The notes: generated by a model not told the origin, from the sequence alone. DNA of 64,000 nucleotides from Anaerosolibacter sp. (GCF_029240175.1 NZ_JARBTM010000001.1:186001-250000), one strand, 5' to 3'. Shown: positions 16,636-25,985, counted from the stretch's first letter. Program-made: numbers and translations.

Positions 16636-18966
16636 CTATTCTGTAATACGATTAACATTCTTCAGCTCTAGTGCACCAGTTTTGCTCTCTTTGAATTCTA
16701 AGGATGCTGTACAATTTTCTTTTGTTTGTGGTAATACAATATTCACTTTATCTATTTTTCCTTTTTCAAGCAGTTCTTTTACCATTTCCATATTGACTTC
16801 TTGTTTATAAAGATCCAGACTATTTTTCCAAACGGTAAATTTGCATTTTTGTTTCCAATTGCTACAATAGAAGGCTTTACTATTTTCTAAAATTTCTCCT
16901 GTTTCACATGCGATGCACTTTCCAATAGCGAGTCTTCTTTCTCTCCTTTTTTTAGCATCTATGTTTCTTTCTCCAACATTATTAGAACTAATTGAAAACG
17001 AACTCGCAAGATTTGAATTGTTACTGAGTTCTAACACTTTCTGTGTATTTTTCCTTATATATGTCTCTAACTTTACCATATAGTCTTCTGATCTTATTTC
17101 ACCATTAGCAATCATACTAAGTCCCTTTTCCCAACTAGCTGTTAATTCTGGTTTTAATAATGACGGGATCGACCCATTCACTACGTCATAAATCCCTTCC
17201 CCCAATGATGTAGGGGTTAATATTTGTGTCTTCTTATTTAAGTCAATGTAATGGATTTTCTGCAACTTATTCAATATCTCAGCTCTTGTAGCACTAGTAC
17301 CTATTCCACTACCTTTAATTTGTTCCCTCAATTCCTCATCTTCAATTAGCTTTCCTGCACTCTCCATAGCTAAAATCATAGAACCTGAGTTATATCTTTT
17401 AGGGGGTGTAGTCTCTGATTCCTTGATTTCAAGTTTATCAATTTTCACTTTCTGGCCTTTTTTTAATTTCTTTAGTGATTCTTCTTTATCCAGTTTTGAA
17501 GATACATCCTTACTATCATCATTCAATACTACAAGATAGCCTTCTTGTATACATACTTTTGAAGTGGAAAAAAAGCTCTCTGTTTTAATTTTAGTCGTGA
17601 TTGATAACTGACTGAAGATTGCAGGTGGATAAAAGATTGCTAAAAACCGTTTTATGATAAACAGAAACGTTTCTTTTTCATGATCTGACAACTTATTAAA
17701 ACTACCTAACCCTTGTCCAGTAGGTATAATTGCATAGTGATCCGTAATTGCTTTATCATTTACATACTTGGTTTTCTGTAAGCCCTTATACAAACTCTCA
17801 TCCAATATTTTCTGAAGAAAACTTCCTATTGCTTGATCTTTACTATCTAATCTACAGGATTCTTTGATATGCAAAAGTCCTTTTAGGTTTGATTCTATTT
17901 CCTTCGCTACAGCTGTTGATAAAACTCTTGCATCTGTTCTTGGATAAGTGATCATCTTCTTTTCATATAGCTTTTGTGCAATTTTGAGTGTTTCATCTGG
18001 ACTTAACTTTAATTTCTTAGAGAGCTCATTTTGTAATTCTGCCAAGTTATAAAGTAAAGGAGGATTTTTTGTTTCCTTCTTCCTTTTAATTTCCTCCACT
18101 ACAGCAATTAAATCTATATTGTCCTCTTTTAAATCATGAATAAATTTCTCAGCAGATTTTTTATCCTTAAATCCGATATCCTTAAATAACAAGTTAGACA
18201 TATAATAATCCGAACTCTCAACAGCCTTCCACTCTCCATCATAATCAATCGATTGATCGAATTGAAAATTAGAGACAATCTTATAATATGGAGTTTTCAC
18301 AAATTCCCTAATCTCTCTTTCTCTTTGAACAATCATTCCAAGTACACATGTCATAACCCTCCCAACAGCGATAACAACATATTTCTTTGCAAGTTGTCTA
18401 CTCAGTGTGTTTCCATAACACAGAGTCAATAATCTAGAAAAATTTATTCCCATAAGATAGTCTTCTTTTGCTCTTAGATAAGCAGCATTTGCTAAATTAT
18501 CATATTCATTTAATGATTTTGCATTTTTGACACCTTTTTTTATTTCATCTTCTGTCTGTGAATCAATCCATACTCTTTTTTTGGTCTTACCTTTAACATT
18601 AATCATCTCATCTACAAGCCTATAGATATATTCACCTTCGCGCCCTGAGTCTGTGCATACGTATATGGTAGATATGTCTTGTCTTTTCATCTGTGCCTTT
18701 AGTACATCAAACTGTTTCTTTACATTCTTTATTACTTCATATTTATATTTCTCAGGTAAGAATGGAAGGTCTTTAAGTGACCATTTTTTATACCTCTCAT
18801 CATATTTTTCAGGATAACTCATGGTTACTAGGTGCCCAATGCACCATGTCACAACAGCTTCATTTGATTCGATAAACCCATCTTTTTTATTACCCTTAAT
18901 ATTTAATGCTTTTGCAAATTCTAGTGCAACGCTTGGTTTTTCTGCAATATATAAGGCTTTACTCAT
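16636..18966 (-). CDS. topB: DNA topoisomerase III (type IA)
   Basis: 776 residues. The toprim domain begins KALYIAEKPSVA and has CTDSGREGE (residues 104-112), the metal-binding acidic triad in the form common in TopB. The catalytic tyrosine is Tyr341 in MITYPRTDARVLS. Near the C-terminus four Cys (CIACETG, then YCSNWKQKC) form a zinc-ribbon-like element. It cuts single strands and decatenates DNA. The gene is more AT-rich than its neighbours and stands alone, so it may be an acquired copy; the housekeeping topA is not in the window. No clear ribosome binding site is visible before the ATG. Confidence 0.93.
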   Translation of the reverse strand: MSKALYIAEKPSVALEFAKALNIKGNKKDGFIESNEAVVTWCIGHLVTMSYPEKYDERYKKWSLKDLPFLPEKYKYEVIKNVKKQFDVLKAQMKRQDISTIYVCTDSGREGEYIYRLVDEMINVKGKTKKRVWIDSQTEDEIKKGVKNAKSLNEYDNLANAAYLRAKEDYLMGINFSRLLTLCYGNTLSRQLAKKYVVIAVGRVMTCVLGMIVQREREIREFVKTPYYKIVSNFQFDQSIDYDGEWKAVESSDYYMSNLLFKDIGFKDKKSAEKFIHDLKEDNIDLIAVVEEIKRKKETKNPPLLYNLAELQNELSKKLKLSPDETLKIAQKLYEKKMITYPRTDARVLSTAVAKEIESNLKGLLHIKESCRLDSKDQAIGSFLQKILDESLYKGLQKTKYVNDKAITDHYAIIPTGQGLGSFNKLSDHEKETFLFIIKRFLAIFYPPAIFSQLSITTKIKTESFFSTSKVCIQEGYLVVLNDDSKDVSSKLDKEESLKKLKKGQKVKIDKLEIKESETTPPKRYNSGSMILAMESAGKLIEDEELREQIKGSGIGTSATRAEILNKLQKIHYIDLNKKTQILTPTSLGEGIYDVVNGSIPSLLKPELTASWEKGLSMIANGEIRSEDYMVKLETYIRKNTQKVLELSNNSNLASSFSISSNNVGERNIDAKKRRERRLAIGKCIACETGEILENSKAFYCSNWKQKCKFTVWKNSLDLYKQEVNMEMVKELLEKGKIDKVNIVLPQTKENCTASLEFKESKTGALELKNVNRITE

Positions 18967-19070
18967 CTAAACACATCACTTTCAACACAATGTTTTTATC
19001 AACTAAGACATCATGATTAGAGCATATTTTAAAAAACAACTCAAACATAGAAAACTCTTTTGATATTTAT

Positions 19071-19099
19071 ATTATAAACGATTACTCATATTTAGTAAA
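19071..19099 (-). promoter_or_regulatory. Sigma-A type promoter of topB
   Basis: On the minus strand: TTTACT (19099-19094), 17-bp spacer, TATAAT (19076-19071), about 105 bp before the topB start. Confidence 0.5.
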
Positions 19100-19171
19100 A
19101 TTATGTCGATTTTATGTTTTATCGAAAAAATTTATCTATAAACAAAAAGAAAGCCAGCACCATTGTTCGAC

Positions 19172-19423
19172 TCACTTTTCAAAATTAGTTTCTATCAGTT
19201 TTTCTTTTTCGCTTCTTTTCAGTTTCTTTATATTGTTCTCACGCATCTGAGCTTCACTACGGGTCGAACTTTCCTCCCAATAAACTAACTCAACAGGTAG
19301 CCTTGCCCTCGTGTATTTGGCTCCCTTTCCCTCATTATGAGCTATTAGCCTTTTATGAACATCTGTTGTCCAACCAGTATATAGGGTTCCGTCTGAACAC
19401 TTTAAAATATATGTATACGGCAT
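19172..19423 (-). CDS. GIY-YIG nuclease-superfamily protein (UPF0213, YhbQ/YazA-like)
   Basis: 83 residues, the whole protein being one GIY-YIG domain: [17 protein letters not shown], an Arg in [10 protein letters not shown], a Glu in the C-terminal helix. Stand-alone UPF0213 proteins are widespread; their substrate is unclear, with DNA cleavage and stress roles suggested for E. coli YhbQ. GGGGAG precedes the ATG. Monocistronic between topB and the second exporter operon. Confidence 0.9.
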   Translation of the reverse strand: MPYTYILKCSDGTLYTGWTTDVHKRLIAHNEGKGAKYTRARLPVELVYWEESSTRSEAQMRENNIKKLKRSEKEKLIETNFEK

Positions 19424-19579
19424 ATTTTATCTCCCCAAGATTTTACTATAGAATTTTGCCTGTTCTCACTTTTAATCATAGATAATCTAGGATTCTCACC
19501 CGACGCTTCACCGTTGCAGCTCTTTCCTCGAATTTGTGTTCCTTTGGTATTATATTATAAAAAGGAATCAGAAAATGCA

Positions 19580-19607
19580 AGAAGAAAAGTGTGGATATAT
19601 CCACACT
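19580..19607 (-). terminator. Terminator of the second exporter operon
   Basis: AGTGTGGA stem (19588-19595 with 19600-19607), 4-nt loop, then TTTTCTTC on the minus strand. Confidence 0.8.
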
Positions 19608-19609
19608 CC

Positions 19610-20746
19610 TTAATCGAGTCTCTTTTTAAACCTAAAGATTGCAATGCTAATCAACAAAATGGTAAACAGAATCAACAGTATTACCTGCTGATAGATATAT
19701 TCAATACCCACGCCCTTCAGCACAATGCCTCGAATGATTTGTAGATAGTAGGTCAATGGGATTCCGTACCCCATCATGTAGATGGGCTTTGGCATAGCCT
19801 CCCTGGGGAATACGAAGCCGGATAGCAATACGCTGGGCAATAATGCCAATAAAGATAATTGCATGGCCTGGAGTTGGGTTTTTGCCACCGTGGAAATAAT
19901 AAGTCCCATAGACAAAGCACAAATCACAAAGCAGGCAGACAATACCAATAAAAGGGGCACATTGCCTTGGATGTCCATATGAAATACAACAATGGCTAAG
20001 ATCATGACCATACCAAAGTTCATAAATCCGATGAGTACATAGGGCGTCAGCTTGCCTAAAATCAACTCTATAGGGCGAATAGGTGTGATAATGAGCTGCT
20101 CTAGGGTTCCACGTTCCCGCTCTCTGACCAAGGCAAATGCTGTCAGTATAATGGTGATGTTCTGAATCACCAATCCAACTAAGCCAGGGATGGTAAACTT
20201 AATGCTATCCATTTCCTGATTATATAAAACCCTCGCCTTTGCCGCCACACCAGCCTTCCCTCCCATTGCCATGGCTCCTTTTTTCTCCATGGCTTCTGTC
20301 TTTAACTGTACGGAATATTGGTTTGCTGTCATTACAGCACTGGGCAAGGCTGTTCTTGAGACCGTTGAGTCGCTGCCATCAATAAGGAATTGTACCTCTG
20401 CCTCCTTCCCTTTGTGGATGTCTTTTTCAAATCCCGGAGGAAAGATCACAGCCACCTTTACCAATCCACGATCAATAAGGTCAATGGCATCCTGGTCCCT
20501 TGATACGTAATATTTATCAATAAAATAATCTGTATTCTTAAGCTTCTGGACGAACTCCCTGCTGGCCGTACTTTGATCCCAGTCTACTACAGCCATTTCC
20601 ACATTCTCAATATCTATTTTTACTGCAAATCCAAATAGGAACAACATCATAATCGGTGCAATAAATGCAATAACCATACTGGCTTTATCCCTTCTAATAT
20701 GGATAAATTCCTTTCTAACAATAGACATAAATCGCTGAAAATTCAT
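19610..20746 (-). CDS. ABC-2 type permease (YbhR/YbhS-like)
   Basis: 378 residues. N-terminal RKEFIHIRRDKASMVIAFIAPIM with the first membrane helix, a long extracytoplasmic segment (residues about 45-175), then five helices with the family motif LVRERERGTLEQLIITPIRP near residue 215. It forms the membrane channel of an ABC-2 exporter with the ATPase encoded 10 bp upstream and the HlyD lipoprotein. Final gene of the tetR-hlyD-ATPase-permease operon. Probable drug or toxic-compound export, by analogy with YbhFSR. Confidence 0.9.
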   Translation of the reverse strand: MNFQRFMSIVRKEFIHIRRDKASMVIAFIAPIMMLFLFGFAVKIDIENVEMAVVDWDQSTASREFVQKLKNTDYFIDKYYVSRDQDAIDLIDRGLVKVAVIFPPGFEKDIHKGKEAEVQFLIDGSDSTVSRTALPSAVMTANQYSVQLKTEAMEKKGAMAMGGKAGVAAKARVLYNQEMDSIKFTIPGLVGLVIQNITIILTAFALVRERERGTLEQLIITPIRPIELILGKLTPYVLIGFMNFGMVMILAIVVFHMDIQGNVPLLLVLSACFVICALSMGLIISTVAKTQLQAMQLSLLALLPSVLLSGFVFPREAMPKPIYMMGYGIPLTYYLQIIRGIVLKGVGIEYIYQQVILLILFTILLISIAIFRFKKRLD

Positions 20747-20756
20747 GGAGCCACCT

Positions 20757-21533
20757 CTATTCTATATGATCCTTCATATCTCTGAAGGATCCTCTTACTT
20801 TAATATCACTGATTTTCTCCACATAGGAAATGAATATATCTTCAATGTTTTTATTGTTATTTTCCTCCATGATTTCCCCCACCGATCCCAATGCAATAAT
20901 CTTTCCTCGGTAAATAAAGCCAAGTATGTCACAGCTTTCTGCTTCATCCATATAGTGGGTTGTAACGAGAATCGTAATGCCTTCTCGAGACAGTGTATGA
21001 ATCACTTCCCAAAACACCCTTCTTGATACAGGATCTACCCCTGCCGTCGGTTCATCAAGTATAAGCAGTGCAGGTTTGTGAAGTAAGGAACATCCAAGGG
21101 CAACCCGTTGTTTCCATCCCCCTGAGAGGATACCGACAATGGCATTTTCTCTTCCCCGTAAAGCACACAAATCTAGGATTTCATCGATGCGACATCCTAA
21201 CTCCTTTTTAGGTATTCCGTAAATAGATGCAAAGAACTGCAGATTTTCAAGAATCGTCAAATCTTCATAAAGCCCAAACTTTTGAGACATGTAACCGATG
21301 TTTTGTTTAATTTTTTCTGCATCTTGAAGGATATCTAAGCCCAAGACCGTTCCTTTCCCTGATGTGGGTCTTAGAACACCACACAACATACGAATCGTCG
21401 TTGATTTTCCCGAACCATTAGGTCCTAGGAAACCAAATATCTTTCCTTTTGGAATAGAAAAGCTGATGCCATCCACGGCTATAAAGTCTCCAAATTGTTT
21501 TTTTAAGTCTTGAATTTCTATGGCAAATTCCAT
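20757..21533 (-). CDS. ABC transporter ATPase (YbhF/CcmA-like)
   Basis: 258 residues. Walker A GPNGSGKST, signature LSGGWKQRVALG, Walker B LLILDEPTAGVDP and H-loop VTTHYMDEAE are intact. Residues after about 215 are a short regulatory tail. GAAGGTGAGA precedes the ATG; it lies 12 bp after the adaptor gene and 10 bp before the permease gene. Confidence 0.95.
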   Translation of the reverse strand: MEFAIEIQDLKKQFGDFIAVDGISFSIPKGKIFGFLGPNGSGKSTTIRMLCGVLRPTSGKGTVLGLDILQDAEKIKQNIGYMSQKFGLYEDLTILENLQFFASIYGIPKKELGCRIDEILDLCALRGRENAIVGILSGGWKQRVALGCSLLHKPALLILDEPTAGVDPVSRRVFWEVIHTLSREGITILVTTHYMDEAESCDILGFIYRGKIIALGSVGEIMEENNNKNIEDIFISYVEKISDIKVRGSFRDMKDHIE

Positions 21534-21545
21534 CTTCTCACCTTC

Positions 21546-22559
21546 TTAATTTGTGTTCTCTTGATCGAGATCTGCATCTAGTACCATACCTGGATTTAAC
21601 TGGTCCATTCCCTCAATCACCTTGATCTTAACCTGGTGGACCCTATTATGGCGATCTTCCTTTGTGGTTACATTGGATGGAGTAAATTCAGCCTGGGGCG
21701 AAATAAATATAACCTTTCCTTTCAGTTTCTGGTCTTGCACTGTATCGGAAAGTAAATTCACTTTCCCGCCAATTTTTACTTGATGGATCTCTTTTTCAGG
21801 TACATATATTTTCATCCACAAATCCTCCCTATTCATCAAGGTAATGATCGGTGCCCCTGCTGGTAGAAATTCGCCTTCATGATAATATTTATATAAAACA
21901 ACCCCCTGATGGACTGTCTTCACGTTCACCTTCTCCTTTTGGGTCAAAGCCTGCTCATAGGCATACTTTGACTGGGCTACACTATACTCACTGCTTTTCA
22001 CTGTCTCCCGGGTTGCACCCTTTTTCACCAAAGCCACCTTTGAACGCATTTTTTCAATGGCTTTTTCCGCATTTTGTACGCTTGCCTCTGCTTGATCCAG
22101 TTGAAGCTTACGATCTTTCACTTGCTGCTCATTTACGGCACCTTCATTGAACAGTGTCTTTGTGCTATTATAAAGGTCTAACTGGTGGCTATATTGTTCT
22201 TTCGCCGTTGTCAAAGCAATTTCCGCTGCCTCGAGTTCCTGCTCTGCAATGACGATTTCCTCTTCCCTTGAGCCATTCTTGATGTCATTCAGCTGCTCCT
22301 GCTTTGCATTATAGCCTGCCTCCTGCTGCAAAGCATTATATTTCAGCGTGGCATCGTCCAACTGGGCCACCACTTTACCTGTTTCCACAACATCCCCTTC
22401 TTCTACAAAAAGTTCTTTGATCATCCCCCCGATATCCGTTGTCACATCATACTGGGTAGCTTCTATTGTGCCTGTGTACCTCAATTGATCTCTATCCTTT
22501 TGCCCACATCCCGTTAAAATCAATAGGAATATGATCGCCATCCATCCGATTTTTTTCAT
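21546..22559 (-). CDS. HlyD-family membrane-fusion lipoprotein
   Basis: 337 residues. Lipoprotein signal with lipobox LTGC (Cys18), then a barrel-sandwich half (VTTDIGGMIKELFVEEGDVV), a coiled coil (about residues 85-190) and the second half (VKTVHQGVVLYKYYHEGEF) plus a beta-barrel. It is anchored by a lipid rather than a membrane helix, unlike the adaptor at 6442. Second gene of the operon, 18 bp after tetR. Confidence 0.9.
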   Translation of the reverse strand: MKKIGWMAIIFLLILTGCGQKDRDQLRYTGTIEATQYDVTTDIGGMIKELFVEEGDVVETGKVVAQLDDATLKYNALQQEAGYNAKQEQLNDIKNGSREEEIVIAEQELEAAEIALTTAKEQYSHQLDLYNSTKTLFNEGAVNEQQVKDRKLQLDQAEASVQNAEKAIEKMRSKVALVKKGATRETVKSSEYSVAQSKYAYEQALTQKEKVNVKTVHQGVVLYKYYHEGEFLPAGAPIITLMNREDLWMKIYVPEKEIHQVKIGGKVNLLSDTVQDQKLKGKVIFISPQAEFTPSNVTTKEDRHNRVHQVKIKVIEGMDQLNPGMVLDADLDQENTN

Positions 22560-22577
22560 AAATCATTCCCCCAAATA

Positions 22578-23186
22578 CTATTTTGATATTCCCTTCAAAA
22601 ATATTTCTATAGTTTCCTCCAACAATTGGTCTGCGTTTATATCCTTTGAAAAAGTCAGTATATTGTTTCCCAGCAGGTTGCTTACAGTAAACCCTATGAG
22701 GGTTAATGTCATGGTCGTGGGGCAAATATTTTTAAATCGTCCTGCTTCCATGCCCCTTCGAAAGAACTCATCAATCACGCCCTTAATCGGCAGTATTACT
22801 TTTTCAAAATAGGCACTCTGTAATTCCGGGTGATACTGGGCTTCATTTAATACCACTCTTATAAGGGGTAAATGGGATTTAATCAGTTTGATTCTATTCT
22901 GTATGAAATCCATGAAGATTTCTCGATCACTTTTCTTTTCATTGCTTTCGAATATTTCTTTTAATCCGCTTCCAACAATTTTAGGTCCAACTGCTTCGAT
23001 CATCTTCAGCAAAATCCCATGCAGTATATCCTTTTTTTTAGGAAAATAACGGAATATGGTTCCTTCCGCGATGCCTGCCTTTTGGGCGATTTCCTTCGTC
23101 GTTGTACCATTAAATCCTTTTTGTGAAAAAATCTCCACTGCTGTTTCCAATATCTTCTGTTCTGTTGTCAAGATTTCCTTATCCAT
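22578..23186 (-). CDS. TetR-family repressor of the second exporter operon
   Basis: 202 residues. Helix-turn-helix GTTTKEIAQKAGIAEGTIFRYF at about residues 24-45. GGAGGTG precedes the ATG. Its promoter (TTGCAA-17-TAATAT, 23250-23222) is overlapped by palindromes TGAGTGATTACTCA and TACTC-N4-GAGTA, so autorepression is likely and would control hlyD, ATPase and permease too. Confidence 0.93.
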   Translation of the reverse strand: MDKEILTTEQKILETAVEIFSQKGFNGTTTKEIAQKAGIAEGTIFRYFPKKKDILHGILLKMIEAVGPKIVGSGLKEIFESNEKKSDREIFMDFIQNRIKLIKSHLPLIRVVLNEAQYHPELQSAYFEKVILPIKGVIDEFFRRGMEAGRFKNICPTTMTLTLIGFTVSNLLGNNILTFSKDINADQLLEETIEIFLKGISK

Positions 23187-23202
23187 ATCAGCACCTCCAA
23201 AA

Positions 23203-23250
23203 TGAGTGATTACTCACTATTATATTACTCCTTTGAGTATTCCTTTGCAA
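23203..23250 (-). promoter_or_regulatory. Promoter with TetR operators for the second exporter operon
   Basis: Minus strand: TTGCAA (23250-23245), 17 bp, TAATAT (23227-23222). Palindrome TGAGTGATTACTCA at 23203-23216 lies just downstream of the -10 box, and TACTC-CTTT-GAGTA at 23226-23239 lies in the spacer. Classic repressor layout; binding inferred. Confidence 0.65.
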
Positions 23251-23321
23251 GTTTATTACGTCGAATTTAAAAAATATTTTTGTCCTTTTCCCGGGAAATA
23301 TGTAGAAAGAGAATGATTGAC

Positions 23322-23341
23322 GGGCGATTCGTGAATCGCCC
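23322..23341. repeat. REP-like palindrome, copy 1
   Basis: GGGCGATTCGTGAATCGCCC, a perfect 20-bp palindrome apart from the centre, followed by CTAC. Identical copies at 25411-25430 and 33506-33525. Confidence 0.9.
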
Positions 23342-23348
23342 CTACGCT

Positions 23349-23444
23349 CTCAACCTCAACCTCAACCTCAACCTCAACCTCAACCTCAACCTCAACCTCA
23401 ACCTCAACCTCAACCTCAACCTCAACCTCAACCTCAACCTCAAC
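23349..23444 (+). repeat. Tandem array of 16 exact CTCAAC hexamers
   Basis: Sixteen uninterrupted CTCAAC units (96 bp), then two degenerate units (CTTAGC, CTTGCA). It sits directly after REP copy 1, downstream of the GH18 gene. A six-base period lets it read as Leu-Asn repeats, but it is not a gene. Confidence 0.97.
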
Positions 23445-23460
23445 CTTAGCCTTGCATGGC

Positions 23461-23492
23461 TAAATAAAAAACTAGGGAGTTCATCCCTAGTT
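23461..23492 (-). terminator. Terminator of the GH18 gene
   Basis: AACTAGGGA stem (23470-23478 with 23484-23492), 5-nt loop, then TTTTTATTTAG on the minus strand. The stop codon lies within the stem. Confidence 0.85.
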
Positions 23493-25193
23493 ATTCTCAA
23501 AACTCAGCTCGTGATATTCTCTTCCTCTTTTGATTATCTCGTCCAACACCATCCAGACGTCTTGGTCTTCAAATCCCCGCCTCCAGGAGGCGGTCCCAGC
23601 CAAATCATACTTCTCCACCAAGGTTGTTTTTAAGGCAATGGATCTTGCATCCTCTAGCCAAATCTTGAAGGTTGCGCCATCTTCTTCATACTGGGCATAA
23701 TACTGTCCTAGATCCTCGTTCCAAAGTACCGCTGCATCTTTTTCTTCTATGATTTCCTTGGCCCTTACCATGGATACAGCCTTAGATTCTACCTTTATTT
23801 TTCCAGTTTCATCCCTATACTCTTTCCAAACCCGAGTATAAAACGGCAGTCCTAAAAGCAGCTTTTCAGGTGGTATATTCTCCATGCTTCGAATAATCCC
23901 ACGCTCGACCCAAGGCATAGATGCAACAGAACCGCTGACAGGGCTGGTAGCCCAGTGTTCATCGTATGTCATTACCGCCATATAGTCCACGTGCTTCGCT
24001 AATTCTTTTCTATCGTAAACCTTTGACCACTGCTCGCTGCTGGAAGGTACGGTTACATCCATGGATAGGCTGATATTCTGCTTATTCGTATAGTAACTTA
24101 GTTCCCTTACAAAGGCTGTCAAAACGTCTTTATCTTTATAGTAGATATTTTCGAAATCCACATTGATTCCATCTAAGTTATATATGCTTGCATACATCAA
24201 CAGTTGACCGATCACTTGTTTTCTTTTCTGAGGATCCTGTAGTATTTGAGAAGTTAATGCAGGGTCAAACCCATTATCTACCAGCCCCCACACTTTATAT
24301 CCCTTTTTATGGGCTTCATTCACATAATGCCGATTCCCTTTGTTCATCACAATCCCTGATTCATCTGCAATGCTGAACCATGTGGGTACAACCACGTCTA
24401 GCGATTGGATTCTGCTTTCTGCTCCTATATTAGGAGATTTGTCATGGACATACTCCCAAGCGATATTTATTTTTTTATCACCTAAATCCTCTTGTGCCCG
24501 TTTTTCATTGATCTGCATGCTAGGGGACTCTACTGGATTTAAAATTTGAACATGCTTTTTCTCTACATATCCCAATTCTCCTGTATTGCTGCGAATATGA
24601 TACCAATCGCCCACTTCTTCAAATACCACAATACGGTCACCGAGCTTTAGCTCTGCCTTTGAGAATTCTAGACGAGAAGCTTTTTCTTTCATTCCCACTT
24701 TATTTCCGACAATCTCGCCTTGGCTTATTTCTGTGGCAGCTGCATCAATGATCACAGTGGCTCCATCCTCAATATAATCAATCTTTATTCCAAGTATTTC
24801 TTTTAAAAGGGTAACAGGTATAAATATGGTTCCTTCTTCTATACGGGTTGGTATATTTACTTGAACACCAGCGTTTTTTACATATTCTGTAAGCTCCTTG
24901 TTTTCTAGCTCCATCGTTGTATCTTGCAGTGGCATATATACCCTCTTCTGATCTTCGCTAAGGATGATATCTTGGTTGATATAATTCTTTATGACTTCAT
25001 AAGGCATGTACAAAATATCATCATTATAAAGAATCAAAGGCTCCTCTTCCACCAGCCGTGCTCCGATGACGATCTTTGCCCTCCCCTCATAGCTCACAGG
25101 GGAAACCTCTTGGGATTGAAATACCATAAATATGAATCCCGCTGCTACACCTAGTATCAATGATAATCCTATAAACCAATAGATCCTTTTCAT
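23487..25193 (-). CDS. GH18 glycoside hydrolase with SH3 domain (spore cortex/germination type)
   Basis: 568 residues. Signal anchor (about residues 4-22), a copper-amine-oxidase-N-like domain (residues about 40-150), an SH3b domain (about 165-215, WYHIRSNTGELGYVEKKHV), then a GH18 barrel to the end. The catalytic signature is LDGINVDFEN with the proton-donor Glu; YMAVMTYDEHW and AGTASWRRGFED follow. Relatives act on spore cortex peptidoglycan (YaaH/YkvQ/SleL group). Start at 25193 (MKRIYWFIG) because GGGGGATACGG precedes it. Monocistronic, with promoter TTGAAC-16-TATAAT upstream. Confidence 0.9.
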   Translation of the reverse strand: MKRIYWFIGLSLILGVAAGFIFMVFQSQEVSPVSYEGRAKIVIGARLVEEEPLILYNDDILYMPYEVIKNYINQDIILSEDQKRVYMPLQDTTMELENKELTEYVKNAGVQVNIPTRIEEGTIFIPVTLLKEILGIKIDYIEDGATVIIDAAATEISQGEIVGNKVGMKEKASRLEFSKAELKLGDRIVVFEEVGDWYHIRSNTGELGYVEKKHVQILNPVESPSMQINEKRAQEDLGDKKINIAWEYVHDKSPNIGAESRIQSLDVVVPTWFSIADESGIVMNKGNRHYVNEAHKKGYKVWGLVDNGFDPALTSQILQDPQKRKQVIGQLLMYASIYNLDGINVDFENIYYKDKDVLTAFVRELSYYTNKQNISLSMDVTVPSSSEQWSKVYDRKELAKHVDYMAVMTYDEHWATSPVSGSVASMPWVERGIIRSMENIPPEKLLLGLPFYTRVWKEYRDETGKIKVESKAVSMVRAKEIIEEKDAAVLWNEDLGQYYAQYEEDGATFKIWLEDARSIALKTTLVEKYDLAGTASWRRGFEDQDVWMVLDEIIKRGREYHELSFENN

Positions 25194-25255
25194 CCGTATC
25201 CCCCTTTCTTGACTGCCCACCTTACCTTTCTTCCCTTACTGTTATACTCCTTACT

Positions 25256-25283
25256 ATTATAAAGACATTTCATGAAAGTTCAA
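25256..25283 (-). promoter_or_regulatory. Promoter of the GH18 gene
   Basis: Minus strand TTGAAC (25283-25278), 16-bp spacer, TATAAT (25261-25256), 62 bp before the ATG. Confidence 0.55.
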
Positions 25284-25323
25284 TGGTTTTCCCATGGTAG
25301 TTTTCGCCAAAGGCATTTTAGCA

Positions 25324-25460
25324 GGTTAAGGTTGAGGCTAAGGTTAAAAGAAAAGCATAGGAGTGATCTTTGATCACTCCTATGCTTTCTGCCTCCTGGC
25401 TGAGGACAAAGGGCGATTCGTGAATCGCCCCTACAACCTTAACCTCAACCTTAACCTCAT
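25324..25460. repeat. Inverted telomere-like motifs around a terminator and REP copy 2
   Basis: GGTTAAGGTTGAGGCTAAGG (from 25324) and its loose complement CCTTAACCTCAACCTTAACC (from 25437) flank a terminator (25352-25388) and REP copy 2 (25411-25430). The motifs are short mixed CTTAAC/CTCAAC units in opposite orientation at the two ends. Confidence 0.8.
25352..25388 (-). terminator. Terminator downstream of the chrA pair
   Basis: 17-bp perfect stem (25352-25368 with 25372-25388), 3-nt loop, T-rich on both sides. It lies 76 bp after the last chrA stop. Confidence 0.75.
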
Positions 25461-25463
25461 CCC

Positions 25464-25985
25464 TTAAAACAAAATCGCTCCCATGACTCCGGCTAGGATA
25501 ATCCCTAGAATAGGATTGACTTTAAATCTCCATATACCTAGGAACACAACCACTGCTATACCTATGCTTTTTATATCTACAAAGGCTGTTTTACCAATGG
25601 AAATCCCTGCACTAAGAATCAACCCTAAAACAGCAGGGCGAATTCCTTTAAACACTGCTTGGGTCGCCTGTGCATCTTTGACTCGCATAAAAAACTTTGC
25701 CAATAATGTGACCAACATAAAGGAAACAATGGCTACCCCAATGCTTCCAGCAATGGCTCCTGGTACACCTGCTACCTTGTGCCCCACAAAGGTAGCAGCA
25801 TTGACCGCAATAGGTCCAGGTGTCATCTCAGAGATCGCCACCACATCAATAAACTCTTGGACTGTAAGCCAATGGTGGGTGTGTACAATTTCTTCTTCGA
25901 TCATGGGCAGCATTGCCAATCCACCGCCAAAGCTAAACGCACCTATTTTGGCAAAGGTTAGAAATATCTCAATGAGTATCTTCAT
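25464..25985 (-). CDS. Chromate-transporter (CHR) family protein, half-size subunit 2
   Basis: 173 residues, a single CHR domain with about five to six membrane helices. Conserved blocks: FAKIGAFSFGGGLAMLPMIEEEIV, EFIDVVAISEMTPGPIAVNAATFVG. Half-size CHR proteins are encoded as adjacent pairs and function together; anion efflux (chromate/sulfate) is known for some, other substrates likely. ATG at 25985 lies inside the end of subunit 1 (17-bp overlap) with GGAGAAAAGACGG before it, indicating coupling. Confidence 0.9.
   Translation of the reverse strand: MKILIEIFLTFAKIGAFSFGGGLAMLPMIEEEIVHTHHWLTVQEFIDVVAISEMTPGPIAVNAATFVGHKVAGVPGAIAGSIGVAIVSFMLVTLLAKFFMRVKDAQATQAVFKGIRPAVLGLILSAGISIGKTAFVDIKSIGIAVVVFLGIWRFKVNPILGIILAGVMGAILF

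Noticed and set aside
23280-23633. Plus-strand frame with a Leu-Asn repeat
   Set aside because: It is the CTCAAC array read in one frame; no ribosome binding site and it runs antisense over the GH18 gene.
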